From a virus, in the IMG/VR virus record IMGVR_UViG_3300011115_000874, positions 96,799 through 160,798 of that record: DNA of 64,000 nucleotides; one strand, 5' to 3'. The notes under the pieces were generated by a model, which searched no databases, was not told the DNA's origin, and saw nothing but the letters and a program-made list of their open reading frames with translations. Position 1 is the stretch's first letter. Each line of letters opens with the position of its first letter. Position numbers and translations under genes: made by a program. Below, one piece after another: positions 1 through 7,389 of the stretch.

Positions 1-384
1 AAGAGTGTTTGAAAGTTTAAATAGTAAGTCGGTTGCATATCTATTTTTTTGGTAGGTATGCATATATTCTTTTGTTTTTTCTTTTATATAGGGTTGAGAA
101 GAATACTCTTTTATTTTGGGTAAAATATGTTCTTTATTATCAATATAATATTGTTTTATTCTACTTTTATTTTTCTTATAATATTCTTTCTCAGTCTTGT
201 TAATCTTATCTTTATTCTTTTGACGATATTCTTTAACAGCCTGTTTCTTTTGCTCTTTATTTTCTTGGTACGATTTTTTAGAATATGTTTTTGAACTTTC
301 AATATGACACTTTTTACACTTATTTTGTTTAGCATAAAACTCAACATCAGGTTTTGATTCACAACACGTTAAACATTTTCTCAT
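1..384 (-). CDS. Zinc-finger, Lys-rich endonuclease-like protein (3' end outside window)
   Basis: Open from the ATG at 384 to the window edge, 128 codons with no stop. It starts MRKCLTCCESKPDVEF and continues with CKKCH, so two CxxC-type knuckles lie at residues 4-7 and 23-26, followed by a long Lys/Tyr/Gln-rich helical stretch (for example KEYYKKNKSRIKQYY) and, at the edge, DLLFKLSNTL. This layout resembles small phage proteins annotated as HNH-type or zinc-finger endonucleases, but the catalytic part would lie beyond the window, so that is inference. The start overlaps the stop of the gp62 gene (ATGA). A late-type ATATTTATAA element lies 9 bases upstream, inside the end of gene 62. A 68-codon reading of the same region in another frame is a shadow. 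Confidence 0.6.
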   Translation of the reverse strand, partial: MRKCLTCCESKPDVEFYAKQNKCKKCHIESSKTYSKKSYQENKEQKKQAVKEYRQKNKDKINKTEKEYYKKNKSRIKQYYIDNKEHILPKIKEYSSQPYIKEKTKEYMHTYQKNRYATDLLFKLSNTL

Positions 385-812
385 GATATTTTATTATAAA
401 TATTCACAAGGAGTTTTTTTTGTTCTTTCTCTTCAACACCTAAGCTAGTTAGGATACTTTTTACACCTGATTCTCTTAATATGTCAATATACTCCTCTGC
501 CTCACCAAATGAACATTCAAAATAGTTAGCAATATGTTTAAGCAATGATTCTTGCTTTTTCTTTTTAGAGGATTTGATGTATTTGAAGAACATATTATTT
601 TTAGGTATCATATATAAATATATATTATATGTTTTCTCCTTATCAGTATATGGAAAAGTCTGCACTAAATTCACGAATTCTATGTACTCAGGATTCATAC
701 TGAGGAAACGATGAATCATATAACAATTAAATGACTCTTTGTCTTCCTCAGTAAATGATTCCCATTTTGATTTATTATAGGTAATTTCCTTTAACCAATC
801 AAATATTGTCAT
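381..812 (-). CDS. 62: Clamp loader small subunit, gp62-like
   Basis: A 143-residue protein that most likely forms the sliding-clamp loader with gp44, loading the gp45 ring for the gp43 polymerase. The family is poorly conserved. The match rests on size, on the pattern FDWLKEI, then YMIHRFLSM at about residues 31-39, then a basic KYIKSSKKKK stretch at about 77-86, and on context: the gp44 gene lies just upstream. In T4, genes 44 and 62 are adjacent; here a GIY-YIG gene and an 80-residue ORF separate them. The start codon overlaps the end of the 80-residue ORF, which suggests translational coupling. The stop overlaps the start of the zinc-finger gene. Confidence 0.72.
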   Translation of the reverse strand: MTIFDWLKEITYNKSKWESFTEEDKESFNCYMIHRFLSMNPEYIEFVNLVQTFPYTDKEKTYNIYLYMIPKNNMFFKYIKSSKKKKQESLLKHIANYFECSFGEAEEYIDILRESGVKSILTSLGVEEKEQKKLLVNIYNKIS

Positions 813-1041
813 ACTCTTCTCTAACTTCTTTAGGTAACAATTCTACTAATACTTTTCCTGTCACTACATCATAGAAGCATGGAATAGGCATAATAGAATC
901 TTCTGTTGTTCCAGTTAAAAACTTAGATACCTTACGTAAAATTACTCCCTCAGCAAATACATGATTTCCATCTGGTGAAATAATAGGTTGGGTTTGCTTA
1001 AAGTCTACATTGACATTAAGCGGTTGTTTTGGTTCACTCAT
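799..1041 (-). CDS. Small hypothetical protein, 80 aa
   Basis: Not recognised. The protein is mixed beta/charged with no membrane segment or cysteine cluster and ends in the acidic LLPKEVREEYDNI. Its ATG sits in the common leader context AAATAAAGTTATG, and its stop overlaps the gp62 start by 14 bases, so it is probably co-translated with gp62. Lying between clamp loader genes, it may serve replication, but that is context only. Confidence 0.6.
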   Translation of the reverse strand: MSEPKQPLNVNVDFKQTQPIISPDGNHVFAEGVILRKVSKFLTGTTEDSIMPIPCFYDVVTGKVLVELLPKEVREEYDNI

Positions 1042-1045
1042 AACT

Positions 1046-1705
1046 TTATTTATTATTAATTATTTTATATTCCCAAATATAATTAAAGGAGGTGTATTTT
1101 CCTAATTTATTTTTATCCCTTTGTCTAATTATATTTTTATCATTATTACGACAACAATTATTTATAGCAGTATAACTTAAATTTAAAACTTGAGATGCTA
1201 GTTTTCCAGTTTCCCACTCTTTTATAATATTACCATTTAAATCTTTTTGTAGTACTGGGCGGCCAAATGATTTAGATGATGACTTAGATAAGTTTTTTCT
1301 CCATTCATTATTTTTAGAATGGCCTTCCATTGCTTTACTTATAGATTGTTTATGGTCTTGGCTTAATGGTATTCCTTTATGAGCCATAGATATTTTATTT
1401 TTAGTAGTTTTTGATAATGGTTTATATTTTCTTCCTTCCCATGAACCATAAGCCTTATTTGTTCTATTATAGAATTCAGGGTTAGATTTTACATCAAAAA
1501 GATTTAACCAATATTCTTCTCTTTGCCATAATTCTTCTTTGCTATTACAGTGTTCTAAAATTTCTTTTTTAAAATTTTTTCTACCATATTTTTTTATAGC
1601 CTTTTTTAAATCTAAGCCACTTCCTAAGTATTTAGGATTATTATTTACATCTTTACCAATATATTTTTTATTGTTGGTAAGATTTATTGTTTGATATATT
1701 ACCAT
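1046..1705 (-). CDS. GIY-YIG homing endonuclease
   Basis: A 219-residue protein with an N-terminal GIY-YIG nuclease domain. It begins MVIYQTINLTNNKKYIGK, which gives the paired strands of the GIY-YIG core, and continues with GSGLDLKKAIKKYG and an E-x-x-W element (KEELWQREEYWLN). A middle Lys/Ser-rich linker with KISMAHKG resembles NUMOD3 DNA-binding repeats, and the C-terminal third (RPVLQKDLNGNIIKEW, then a KLASQVLNLSYTAI helix) resembles an IENR1/NUMOD1 unit. The gene is free-standing, not inside an intron: both neighbours are intact. It sits between genes 44 and 62, has its own upstream ATATTTATAA element, and is probably mobile and selfish. Confidence 0.88.
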   Translation of the reverse strand: MVIYQTINLTNNKKYIGKDVNNNPKYLGSGLDLKKAIKKYGRKNFKKEILEHCNSKEELWQREEYWLNLFDVKSNPEFYNRTNKAYGSWEGRKYKPLSKTTKNKISMAHKGIPLSQDHKQSISKAMEGHSKNNEWRKNLSKSSSKSFGRPVLQKDLNGNIIKEWETGKLASQVLNLSYTAINNCCRNNDKNIIRQRDKNKLGKYTSFNYIWEYKIINNK

Positions 1706-1722
1706 AATTATTTAGTTATCAA

Positions 1723-1732
1723 TTATAAATAT
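1723..1732 (-). promoter_or_regulatory. Late-type element ATATTTATAA before GIY-YIG gene
   Basis: Exact copy of the recurrent decamer (TTATAAATAT on the plus strand), 17 bases upstream of the endonuclease ATG. The flanking replication genes lack it. A promoter role is inferred from recurrence and position. Confidence 0.45.
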
Positions 1733-1756
1733 ATCAACATTGATAAAGAAATAATC

Positions 1757-2677
1757 TTAAGTAATGATTTTAAGTATAGAAGCAATCAAGGCACAAACAT
1801 TGATTTCTTTATCAATTCTAAAGTTAGCATGATACATATAACTTTCTATTTCAATAACAATCATTGCTTTTGCTAAATCATTATTACCATACTCATCTAA
1901 ATTATCATATAGGAATCTATAAATCTCTTCAAAATCATCCAAATTACTATCAGCAAGTATTTGTCTAATGTTTTTAAAACTAGATTTAGATGGTGATTTA
2001 AGTTCCTTTAATACTCCATCTTTATAACTGTTTGATGCTAATACTGTTTTATCTATTTTAAGAGTACCTTCAACATTATTTACTTGACAAGTATTTAATA
2101 TTTTTCTAATATCAGGATAATGTTTATTAACTACTAATGCTAAGTCTCCTAATTCATAGTTAATATTTTCTTGCTCTAAAATAGTAGATATATGTTGTGC
2201 TACTTCTTTTTTAGATGGAGGAGTAATCTTTAATACTTGGCAACGAGATTGAAGTGGATCAATTATTCGTTCAAGGTAATTACATGTTAAAATAAAACGG
2301 GTGGTGCGAGAATATGTTTCAATAATATTCCTAAGTGATGCTTGTGCTTGAATAGTTAAGAAATCTGCTTCATCTAAAATAATAATTTTAATAGGCTTAA
2401 ATGAAGCACTAGAAGCAAAACCTTGAACTTTATCTCTAATAGTATCAATACCTCTTTCATCTGAAGCATTAATATAAAGATAATCACAGTCAAAATTGTT
2501 TACAATTAATTTAGCTAATGTTGTTTTACCTGTACCAGGTGTTCCATACAATAGTAAATTTTGTAAATCGTTGTTTTTTAGATATTGATGAACAATTTGT
2601 TTTAACTGTTCATTACCAACATACTCGTCTAATGTTTTAGAACGATATTTTTCTACAAATAAACTATTTTCTTTCAT
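1757..2677 (-). CDS. 44: Clamp loader ATPase large subunit, gp44-like
   Basis: AAA+ ATPase of the replication-factor-C/DnaX type that opens and loads the gp45 clamp. Walker A GTPGTGKTT lies at residues 45-53, Walker B is IIILDEADF near residue 100, and the sensor/arginine-finger motif is DPLQSRCQV. These are followed by the helical lid and collar domain typical of the family. At 306 residues it is close to T4 gp44 (319). I chose the ATG at 2677: a longer reading to 2713 would translate the upstream terminator hairpin (MAFGPFF...), and the same artefact appears before gene 45. It is preceded by the terminator plus start-proximal cassette described separately. Confidence 0.93.
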   Translation of the reverse strand: MKENSLFVEKYRSKTLDEYVGNEQLKQIVHQYLKNNDLQNLLLYGTPGTGKTTLAKLIVNNFDCDYLYINASDERGIDTIRDKVQGFASSASFKPIKIIILDEADFLTIQAQASLRNIIETYSRTTRFILTCNYLERIIDPLQSRCQVLKITPPSKKEVAQHISTILEQENINYELGDLALVVNKHYPDIRKILNTCQVNNVEGTLKIDKTVLASNSYKDGVLKELKSPSKSSFKNIRQILADSNLDDFEEIYRFLYDNLDEYGNNDLAKAMIVIEIESYMYHANFRIDKEINVCALIASILKIIT

Positions 2678-2692
2678 ATAACCAAATATAAT
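2678..2692 (-). promoter_or_regulatory. Start-proximal promoter-like element of gene 44
   Basis: The minus strand reads TTATTATATTTGGTTATATG up to the start codon. TATATTTG fits the Bacteroidota -7 consensus TAnnTTTG, with a TTTG 20 bases further upstream. A near-identical TATATTAGGTTATATG precedes genes 45 and folE. If it is a promoter, the transcript would be almost leaderless. The role is inference. Confidence 0.4.
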
Positions 2693-2712
2693 AAAAAATG
2701 GCCCGAAGGCCA
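2693..2712 (-). terminator. Rho-independent terminator, TTCG tetraloop
   Basis: Minus strand: stem TGGCC, loop TTCG, stem GGCCA, then six T. It ends the operon carrying the 84-residue gene's upstream neighbours only if read before gene 44; it lies directly ahead of the gene 44 start and is part of a cassette found three times in this window. Confidence 0.75.
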
Positions 2713-2739
2713 AATTTTAATATAATATGTTTTTAAAGA

Positions 2740-2994
2740 TTATTTACCAATTCTAGGTTTAATATCAGATGGGAGAGGTCCTGTACTTTTAATACTAAAC
2801 TTAGAAAGAAATTTGTTTTTAAGAGTTGATTTTTGTTCTGGGGTTAATTTATTTTTCTTTGAAAAATAATCTATAACAGATTCAGTTGCATCTTCATCAC
2901 CTATGTATTCTTCAAAATCCTTAATAAACTTATTTTCAGATAATACTTTAGTAATTTCTTCTTTAATAATATGTTTTAACTCAGATACTTTCAT
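2740..2994 (-). CDS. Small tagged protein (MKVSELKHIIKEE), possible capsid cargo
   Basis: An 84-residue protein of unknown function. Its N-terminus MKVSELKHIIKEEI is nearly the same as that of two other proteins here (16797-17312 and 17316-17672), while the rest is unrelated: acidic (FEEYIGDEDATES), then a basic end SIKSTGPLPSDIKPRIGK. The tag is an amphipathic helix with an I-K-E site, which resembles T4 capsid-targeting sequences cut by the prohead protease. Packaging is therefore an inference. The start follows the stop of the 170-residue gene after two bases, so the two are co-transcribed. Confidence 0.6.
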   Translation of the reverse strand: MKVSELKHIIKEEITKVLSENKFIKDFEEYIGDEDATESVIDYFSKKNKLTPEQKSTLKNKFLSKFSIKSTGPLPSDIKPRIGK

Positions 2995-2996
2995 AA

Positions 2997-3509
2997 TTAA
3001 TATTTTTTACCTAATTCTAATATTTTAGACAAACCAATTAAAGCAGCACCAACACCAGCAGTAAGACCAAGACCAGAAAGAAATGCTACATTACCAGGCA
3101 TATCATTAAATATTGCTTTCATTAAAAACATATTCATAAAAGGAACAAGGTTTGAAGCATATAAAACTTTTCCTAAAGTACCAGAAACTTTAGCTATTTT
3201 ATCTTTTGGACTTAAAGCTTCATCAATCTCAGCTACAACACTTTGAATTTTAGGTTCAATCTTATCAACTGCAGTTTCAATAGATGTGCTAGATGTTATA
3301 CCTAAATCAGCTAATGCTGATTGAAGATTAACTTTTTCTTCATCTGAAAGTTTATCAACCATTGCTTCTATTGATGGATCTGATTCTACTTTATCTTCAA
3401 TTTTTTCAGCAGCGGCTATTGCTTTAGCATCTTCTTCAGTTAATTCTTTATATTGGCTTTCAGTGATCAAACCAGCTATTTTTTGCATTTTATAAAATTC
3501 TCTATTCAT
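2997..3509 (-). CDS. Tagged protein with hydrophobic C-terminus, possible capsid cargo
   Basis: A 170-residue protein, not recognised. It opens with FYKMQKIAGLITESQYKEL, the same tag as the protein at 58809-59651 (FLKMQKLAGLITESEYK), with an I-T-E site as expected for prohead protease cleavage. An acidic helical middle follows (EKIEDKVESDPSIEAMVDKL), then a C-terminal region with two hydrophobic segments (about residues 120-137 and 143-165, for example GLGLTAGVGAALIGL) that could be membrane-active. A packaged protein acting at host entry is one guess. It lies downstream of groEL and an 85-residue gene. Confidence 0.6.
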   Translation of the reverse strand: MNREFYKMQKIAGLITESQYKELTEEDAKAIAAAEKIEDKVESDPSIEAMVDKLSDEEKVNLQSALADLGITSSTSIETAVDKIEPKIQSVVAEIDEALSPKDKIAKVSGTLGKVLYASNLVPFMNMFLMKAIFNDMPGNVAFLSGLGLTAGVGAALIGLSKILELGKKY

Positions 3510-3531
3510 AGTATTAGTTTAATTATACATA

Positions 3532-3789
3532 TTAATAGTCTCCGTACATGTTAAATTTCTTTGGTGGAATTGGTTTTATTTCTGCTACAGTTGTTGAAAT
3601 AGCATACAATTCACCTTTTATAGGTGATAATCTAAAATCACATGGGTGTTGAGTTTCTTGAAAGTAACCTTCTAATGCCTCAGTTAATGAAGGATATACT
3701 GTATTAGGGTCGCTTAGCAGCGCCCAACTGTCTCCAGGTGGGCGTCGCTTAGCGATTAATACTAATTCTTCTTTGACTTCAGTAGCCAT
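3532..3789 (-). CDS. Hypothetical protein, 85 aa, coupled to groEL
   Basis: Not recognised; no cysteine pair or transmembrane span. Its ATG overlaps the groEL stop (TAATG), so its translation is probably coupled to that of the chaperonin. The sequence begins MATEVKEELVLIAKRRPPG and ends PPKKFNMYGDY. Confidence 0.6.
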   Translation of the reverse strand: MATEVKEELVLIAKRRPPGDSWALLSDPNTVYPSLTEALEGYFQETQHPCDFRLSPIKGELYAISTTVAEIKPIPPKKFNMYGDY

Positions 3790-5405
3790 TAGAACATACC
3801 TCCCATTCCGCCCATCATATCATCCTGTTTTTTATCTTCAGGTTTATCTACGACAGTACATTCTGTTAATAGAATTGTTCCAGCTACTGATGCTGCGTTC
3901 TCGATTGCGGTACGAGTAACTTTAGTTGGATCAATAATACCTGCGTCTTTCATGTTAACGAATTTTTCAGTTAATAAATTATATCCTTTCCAGTTATCAC
4001 TACCACCTAATTTATTAATCAAATAATAAGCCTCTTGTTCTGTAGAACCAGCGTTAGTAAGAATTTTCATAAATGGTGCACCACATGCTGTGTAAACAAT
4101 TTGGCCACCTACTGATTTACGATTCTTGATTGCTTCACGAGCGTATAATAAAGCAGCGCCACCTCCAGGTACAATACCTTCTTCAATTGCGGCTTTAGTT
4201 GCTTGAAGCGCATCATCAACTCGGTCTTTCTTTTCTTTGACCTCAGTTTCAGTATTTCCACCTACGTGAACAATAGCTACTCCTCCGACAAATTTCGCGA
4301 GTCTTTCTTGTAGTTTTTCTTGTTCGAAAGGTGTTTTTGCTTTTTCGATTTGGAGCTGTAACTCTTCAATACGTGCTTGTATTCGTTCAGATTCTCCTCT
4401 TCCGTCAACGATTGTTGTTTCATCTTTTGTAATTGTAACTAATCGGGCTTCACCAAACCATTTTGAATCAAAACGATCTAATTTCATACCCTTATCAGTA
4501 CTAAATACCTCACCTCCTGTTAAAATTGCAATATCATCTAAAATAAGTTTTCTACGGTCACCAAAGTCAGGAGCTTTAACTGCTGCTACTTTAATAGTAC
4601 CTCTCATTTTATTAACGATAAGTGTTGCTAATGCTTCACCATCAATGTCTTCTGCAATGATAAGTAATGATTTACCTTGTGATGAAACGCTTTCTAACAA
4701 TGGTAACAATTCTTTGATTGAAGTAAATTTCTTATCAGCAATCAAAATCATAGCATTCTCAAGTGTACAACTCATTGTATTGTTATCTGTAACAAAGTAA
4801 TGAGATTTGTAACCACGATCAAACTGCATACCTTCTACTGTTTCAAGATATGTTTCACCTGATTTAGATTCTTCAATGTAAACAACTCCTTCACGACCTA
4901 CTTTATTCATTGCTGTAGCAATCAATTCTCCTACTTCAGGATCGTTATTACCTGAGATAGTAGCTACTTGTTTTAGTTGATCTTCAGAGCTAATGTCTTG
5001 TGAGATACTCTTGCGTAATTCTCCAATTACATCTTTAACTGCGGCATCAATATCACGCTTGATAGATACTGCATTTATTCCGTTGTTTAAGTGCACTAAA
5101 CCGGCTTTAACCATTTCTTGAGCCAACAATGTAGATGTAGTAGTACCATCACCTGCACCTTCAGCTGTCTTAATAGCTGCTTGTTTTACAAGTTGTACAC
5201 CCAATTCTTCAATTGGATCTTCAAGTGAAATGTTTTTAGCTACTGTTACACCATCTTTTGTTGATTGTGGGTAACCATTTTGATTTGCTATAACCACATT
5301 ACGACCATTTGGACCTAATGTAGACGTAACTGCGTTTGCTAGCTTGTCAATACCAGTTACGAGTTTTTTCCTTGCTTCAGGACCGAATTCGATAATTTTA
5401 CTCAT
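3789..5405 (-). CDS. groL: Chaperonin GroEL (Hsp60)
   Basis: Full-length 538-residue chaperonin that would form the folding barrel with GroES. ATP-site residues are visible: GPNGRNVVI, then KDGVTVAK, then the GAGDGTTTSTLLA loop near residue 85. EGMQFDRGY marks the apical domain entry, VDDALQATKAA carries the hydrolysis aspartate, and GGGAALL follows. It ends in the GGM-rich tail DDMMGGMGGMF. No domain is missing, so it should be active. The groES gene lies immediately upstream (TAATATG junction) as in bacterial groESL operons. T4 itself encodes only a GroES substitute (gp31) that works with host GroEL, so a phage carrying both subunits is notable. The likely client is the capsid protein (known for T4 gp23), which is inference here. 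Confidence 0.97.
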   Translation of the reverse strand: MSKIIEFGPEARKKLVTGIDKLANAVTSTLGPNGRNVVIANQNGYPQSTKDGVTVAKNISLEDPIEELGVQLVKQAAIKTAEGAGDGTTTSTLLAQEMVKAGLVHLNNGINAVSIKRDIDAAVKDVIGELRKSISQDISSEDQLKQVATISGNNDPEVGELIATAMNKVGREGVVYIEESKSGETYLETVEGMQFDRGYKSHYFVTDNNTMSCTLENAMILIADKKFTSIKELLPLLESVSSQGKSLLIIAEDIDGEALATLIVNKMRGTIKVAAVKAPDFGDRRKLILDDIAILTGGEVFSTDKGMKLDRFDSKWFGEARLVTITKDETTIVDGRGESERIQARIEELQLQIEKAKTPFEQEKLQERLAKFVGGVAIVHVGGNTETEVKEKKDRVDDALQATKAAIEEGIVPGGGAALLYAREAIKNRKSVGGQIVYTACGAPFMKILTNAGSTEQEAYYLINKLGGSDNWKGYNLLTEKFVNMKDAGIIDPTKVTRTAIENAASVAGTILLTECTVVDKPEDKKQDDMMGGMGGMF

Positions 5406-5406
5406 A

Positions 5407-5709
5407 TTATTGTTCTGTTGTTTTTATAATTGCTAAAACTTGATTTTCAGGACATACCCAATACTCTTGACCTTCCAATTCAATTTTGTTAGGACCCATA
5501 CTTGGTAACATTACTTCCATTCCTACTTCTAATACTGTAGGAATAAATGCTCCTGAGTAAGATGATTGACCTGGGCCTACAGATACGATAGTACCAATAA
5601 GTGCTTTTTCTTTACCCATGTCGGGTACAATGATGGAACCATACATTCCTTCTTCTTCTTCACGGGGTTTAACTATAACCGCGTTAAACGTTGCTTGTAA
5701 CTGTTTCAT
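5407..5709 (-). CDS. groS: Co-chaperonin GroES
   Basis: A 100-residue Hsp10. The beta-barrel core (FNAVIVKPREEEEG) is followed by the mobile loop MYGSIIVPDMGKEKAL, which binds GroEL, then GTIVSVGPG, and ends with YWVCPENQVLAII. Length and motifs match bacterial GroES rather than T4 gp31. I start at the ATG at 5709, directly behind the upstream stop (TAATATG). A GTG at 5718 would add three residues but overlaps the upstream gene. Confidence 0.94.
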   Translation of the reverse strand: MKQLQATFNAVIVKPREEEEGMYGSIIVPDMGKEKALIGTIVSVGPGQSSYSGAFIPTVLEVGMEVMLPSMGPNKIELEGQEYWVCPENQVLAIIKTTEQ

Positions 5710-5710
5710 A

Positions 5711-6031
5711 TTATTCACTAAAATTAACTATTTGATTGATTTCTTCTTTTACTCGTTTCCATTCAGTAATATACTCATGAATAGTATTATACTCTTGACG
5801 TTTTTCTACTTTTAGTTTAGCGATTGAATTTAATGCTGAACCAAAATTAGTATGGAATGAAATAGATTTGACTGCTTCTTTAGTCCGCGTTTTGCGACCT
5901 CTTCCTTTTGTGTTTGTACCTGGGTAGACAGTTTCGTAGATTGTGTAACTGTTTGCATCACGACCGATGAAATACGGTTCGATAGACGGGTCTTTGATCA
6001 GTGTAACTGACGATAAATCGTTTTTTTCCAT
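5711..6031 (-). CDS. Hypothetical phage protein, 106 aa
   Basis: Function unknown. The protein starts MEKNDLSSVTLIKDPSIEPYF, carries a basic KGRGRKTRTKEAVKS segment, and ends in a helical region IHEYITEWKRVKEEINQI. I chose the ATG at 6031 because it sits in the frequent AAATAAAAGTTATGG leader; a longer reading to 6058 would enter the leader. It heads the groESL operon. Confidence 0.65.
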   Translation of the reverse strand: MEKNDLSSVTLIKDPSIEPYFIGRDANSYTIYETVYPGTNTKGRGRKTRTKEAVKSISFHTNFGSALNSIAKLKVEKRQEYNTIHEYITEWKRVKEEINQIVNFSE

Positions 6032-6063
6032 AACTTTTATTTTATTGTAATATAACATTTTTT

Positions 6064-6079
6064 GCTTGGGTAGCCAAGC
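6064..6079. other. Hairpin GCTTGG/CCAAGC between gene 45 and the groESL operon
   Basis: Perfect 6-bp stem with a 4-base loop. On the minus strand A residues, not T, follow it, so it is not a classic intrinsic terminator for these genes; it may stabilise mRNA ends. The ATATTTATAA decamer abuts it at 6084-6093. Confidence 0.4.
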
Positions 6080-6099
6080 TTTATTATAAATATGTCAAC

Positions 6100-6825
6100 T
6101 TATTGTTCTTTTGCAACAATATAGTAAGTACTTTGTAACTCTTTGTTAGAGAATGTGAGTTTCATTAAACCATTTTGATTTATATATAAAGTACCAGATT
6201 CAGAACCTTTATTAGCAACTAATATTTCCTTCAACAAATCAGAACCATATACTAAATTAAATATTGAAGGTACATTAATAGTTGGATTTTGGATGGAATA
6301 AGTAACTTTATTAGCATATTCAACATCGCCTCCGAAAGTAAACTCTAAACCGTTTAAACCCAACCTAACAACAACGTTATCGCTATTTGTTAATGCGTTT
6401 TTAGATTTAACTAACGCTGTTATTGCTTCATCATCAATTGCTACTTGAACCTCATGGTCTTCAGAACCATTATATTTACCTGTTTTAGGAATGGTTAATA
6501 AGTCAGCTAAAGCATAATTTAGATTAAACTGGTTGTCTGCTATTAATAGTTTAGTTATTACTTTACCTTCTTTAGCATAACCAAGATCCAAATCACCTCC
6601 TGTGATAGATAATAGTTTATCTAGTTGAGTAGTGTTATTAATTCCTATCTCAGATTCAGGTAATGGAAAACCATTATAAGTTACTGTTCCTAACATTTCA
6701 CGAGTAGGAGCAGTAAAATTAATAGTTAGCTTTTTATTAGCGTCTATTTCCCATTTAACATTTTCTATTTGACCATTTAAATGGTACTTTTCAATAATTG
6801 CTTGTAGCTGTAGTTTCGATATCAT
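6100..6825 (-). CDS. 45: Sliding clamp, gp45-like
   Basis: A 241-residue PCNA-type clamp that tethers the gp43 polymerase and in T4 also takes part in late transcription. The match comes from overall pattern (MISKLQLQAIIEKYHLNGQ, then VTYNGFPLPESEIGI, and the C-terminal LVYGSDLLKEILVANKG with STYYIVAKEQ), length (T4 gp45 is 228) and position beside clamp loader and polymerase genes. The start is taken at 6825; the longer reading to 6861 runs through the terminator hairpin. Its leader TATATTAGGTTATATG is shared with folE and, with one change, gene 44. Confidence 0.88.
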   Translation of the reverse strand: MISKLQLQAIIEKYHLNGQIENVKWEIDANKKLTINFTAPTREMLGTVTYNGFPLPESEIGINNTTQLDKLLSITGGDLDLGYAKEGKVITKLLIADNQFNLNYALADLLTIPKTGKYNGSEDHEVQVAIDDEAITALVKSKNALTNSDNVVVRLGLNGLEFTFGGDVEYANKVTYSIQNPTINVPSIFNLVYGSDLLKEILVANKGSESGTLYINQNGLMKLTFSNKELQSTYYIVAKEQ

Positions 6826-6840
6826 ATAACCTAATATAAT
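6826..6840 (-). promoter_or_regulatory. Start-proximal promoter-like element of gene 45
   Basis: Minus strand ATTATATTAGGTTATATG up to the start, identical in its last 16 bases to the element before folE. Placed directly behind a terminator, it is likely to drive or set the start of gene 45 mRNA. Inference. Confidence 0.4.
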
Positions 6841-6860
6841 AAAAAATGACCCAAAGGCCA
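6841..6860 (-). terminator. Terminator hairpin before gene 45
   Basis: Minus strand TGGCC, loop TTTG, GGTCA (one G-T pair), then six T. This is a degenerate copy of the TGGCC-TTCG-GGCCA terminator at 2693-2712 and 16747-16768. Confidence 0.65.
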
Positions 6861-6868
6861 AACTAAGT

Positions 6869-7375
6869 TTAGATTACGTCTTTTACTGTGTCTGCAAATT
6901 CTTTAAAGTCCTCATCATCTGCTAGCATAAATTTATATTTGTCTGCTTCTTGTTTTGAGTATATAAAATTATTACCTTCTTCATCACGATATGAACTATA
7001 CAAATCATCAACATCCTCTTCTTTAAAACATTCTGTTCCTTCAGGAACATATAATTCTATACCATTTATTAAGCTTTGTAATCTTCTTCCAAAGAACATT
7101 CTATCAGCGTCTGTTTTAGAATCAGTATTAAAACCTATATCTTGCATTTTGTTAGTGAATTTGTCTCCTCCACTTTTAGTTGTTCTTTCAAAATCTTGCA
7201 TTTGTTGATATTCTCCCCACAATGCTATCATCACTTGTGGTTCAGTAAGTGTTCCACTATCTAATCCTATATCTCGAGTCCCACTACTACCTTCAGTATA
7301 ATATATATTAAAAGGTAAAACAAGCATTTCAAGGTTAGCTAATGCTTCTTTTAATAAGTTTGTTAATTTAATCAT
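6869..7375 (-). CDS. Tagged protein, 168 aa, possible capsid cargo
   Basis: Not recognised. It begins MIKLTNLLKEALANLEM, an amphipathic helix with an L-K-E site like the other tagged proteins in this window. The remainder is acidic and soluble, ending KFMLADDEDFKEFADTVKDVI, with a single cysteine. Upstream, an ATATTTATATT variant of the late element ends two bases before the ATG. A gene of late type inside the replication block would fit a packaged protein; this is inference. Confidence 0.55.
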   Translation of the reverse strand: MIKLTNLLKEALANLEMLVLPFNIYYTEGSSGTRDIGLDSGTLTEPQVMIALWGEYQQMQDFERTTKSGGDKFTNKMQDIGFNTDSKTDADRMFFGRRLQSLINGIELYVPEGTECFKEEDVDDLYSSYRDEEGNNFIYSKQEADKYKFMLADDEDFKEFADTVKDVI

Positions 7376-7389
7376 GAATATAAATATGA

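Noticed and set aside
156-362. A 68-codon minus-strand ORF at the left edge
   Set aside because: It is a shadow of the longer frame from 384 to the window edge, which has paired cysteine knuckles and a coupled start.
2678-2713. N-terminal extension MAFGPFF... of the gene 44 product, with a similar one before gene 45
   Set aside because: The extension is translated from the terminator hairpin and its T tract; the same artefact twice points to a shared regulatory cassette.
6064-6079. Intrinsic terminator at the GCTTGG/CCAAGC hairpin
   Set aside because: On the gene strand it is followed by A residues; only the opposite strand has a weak T tract.
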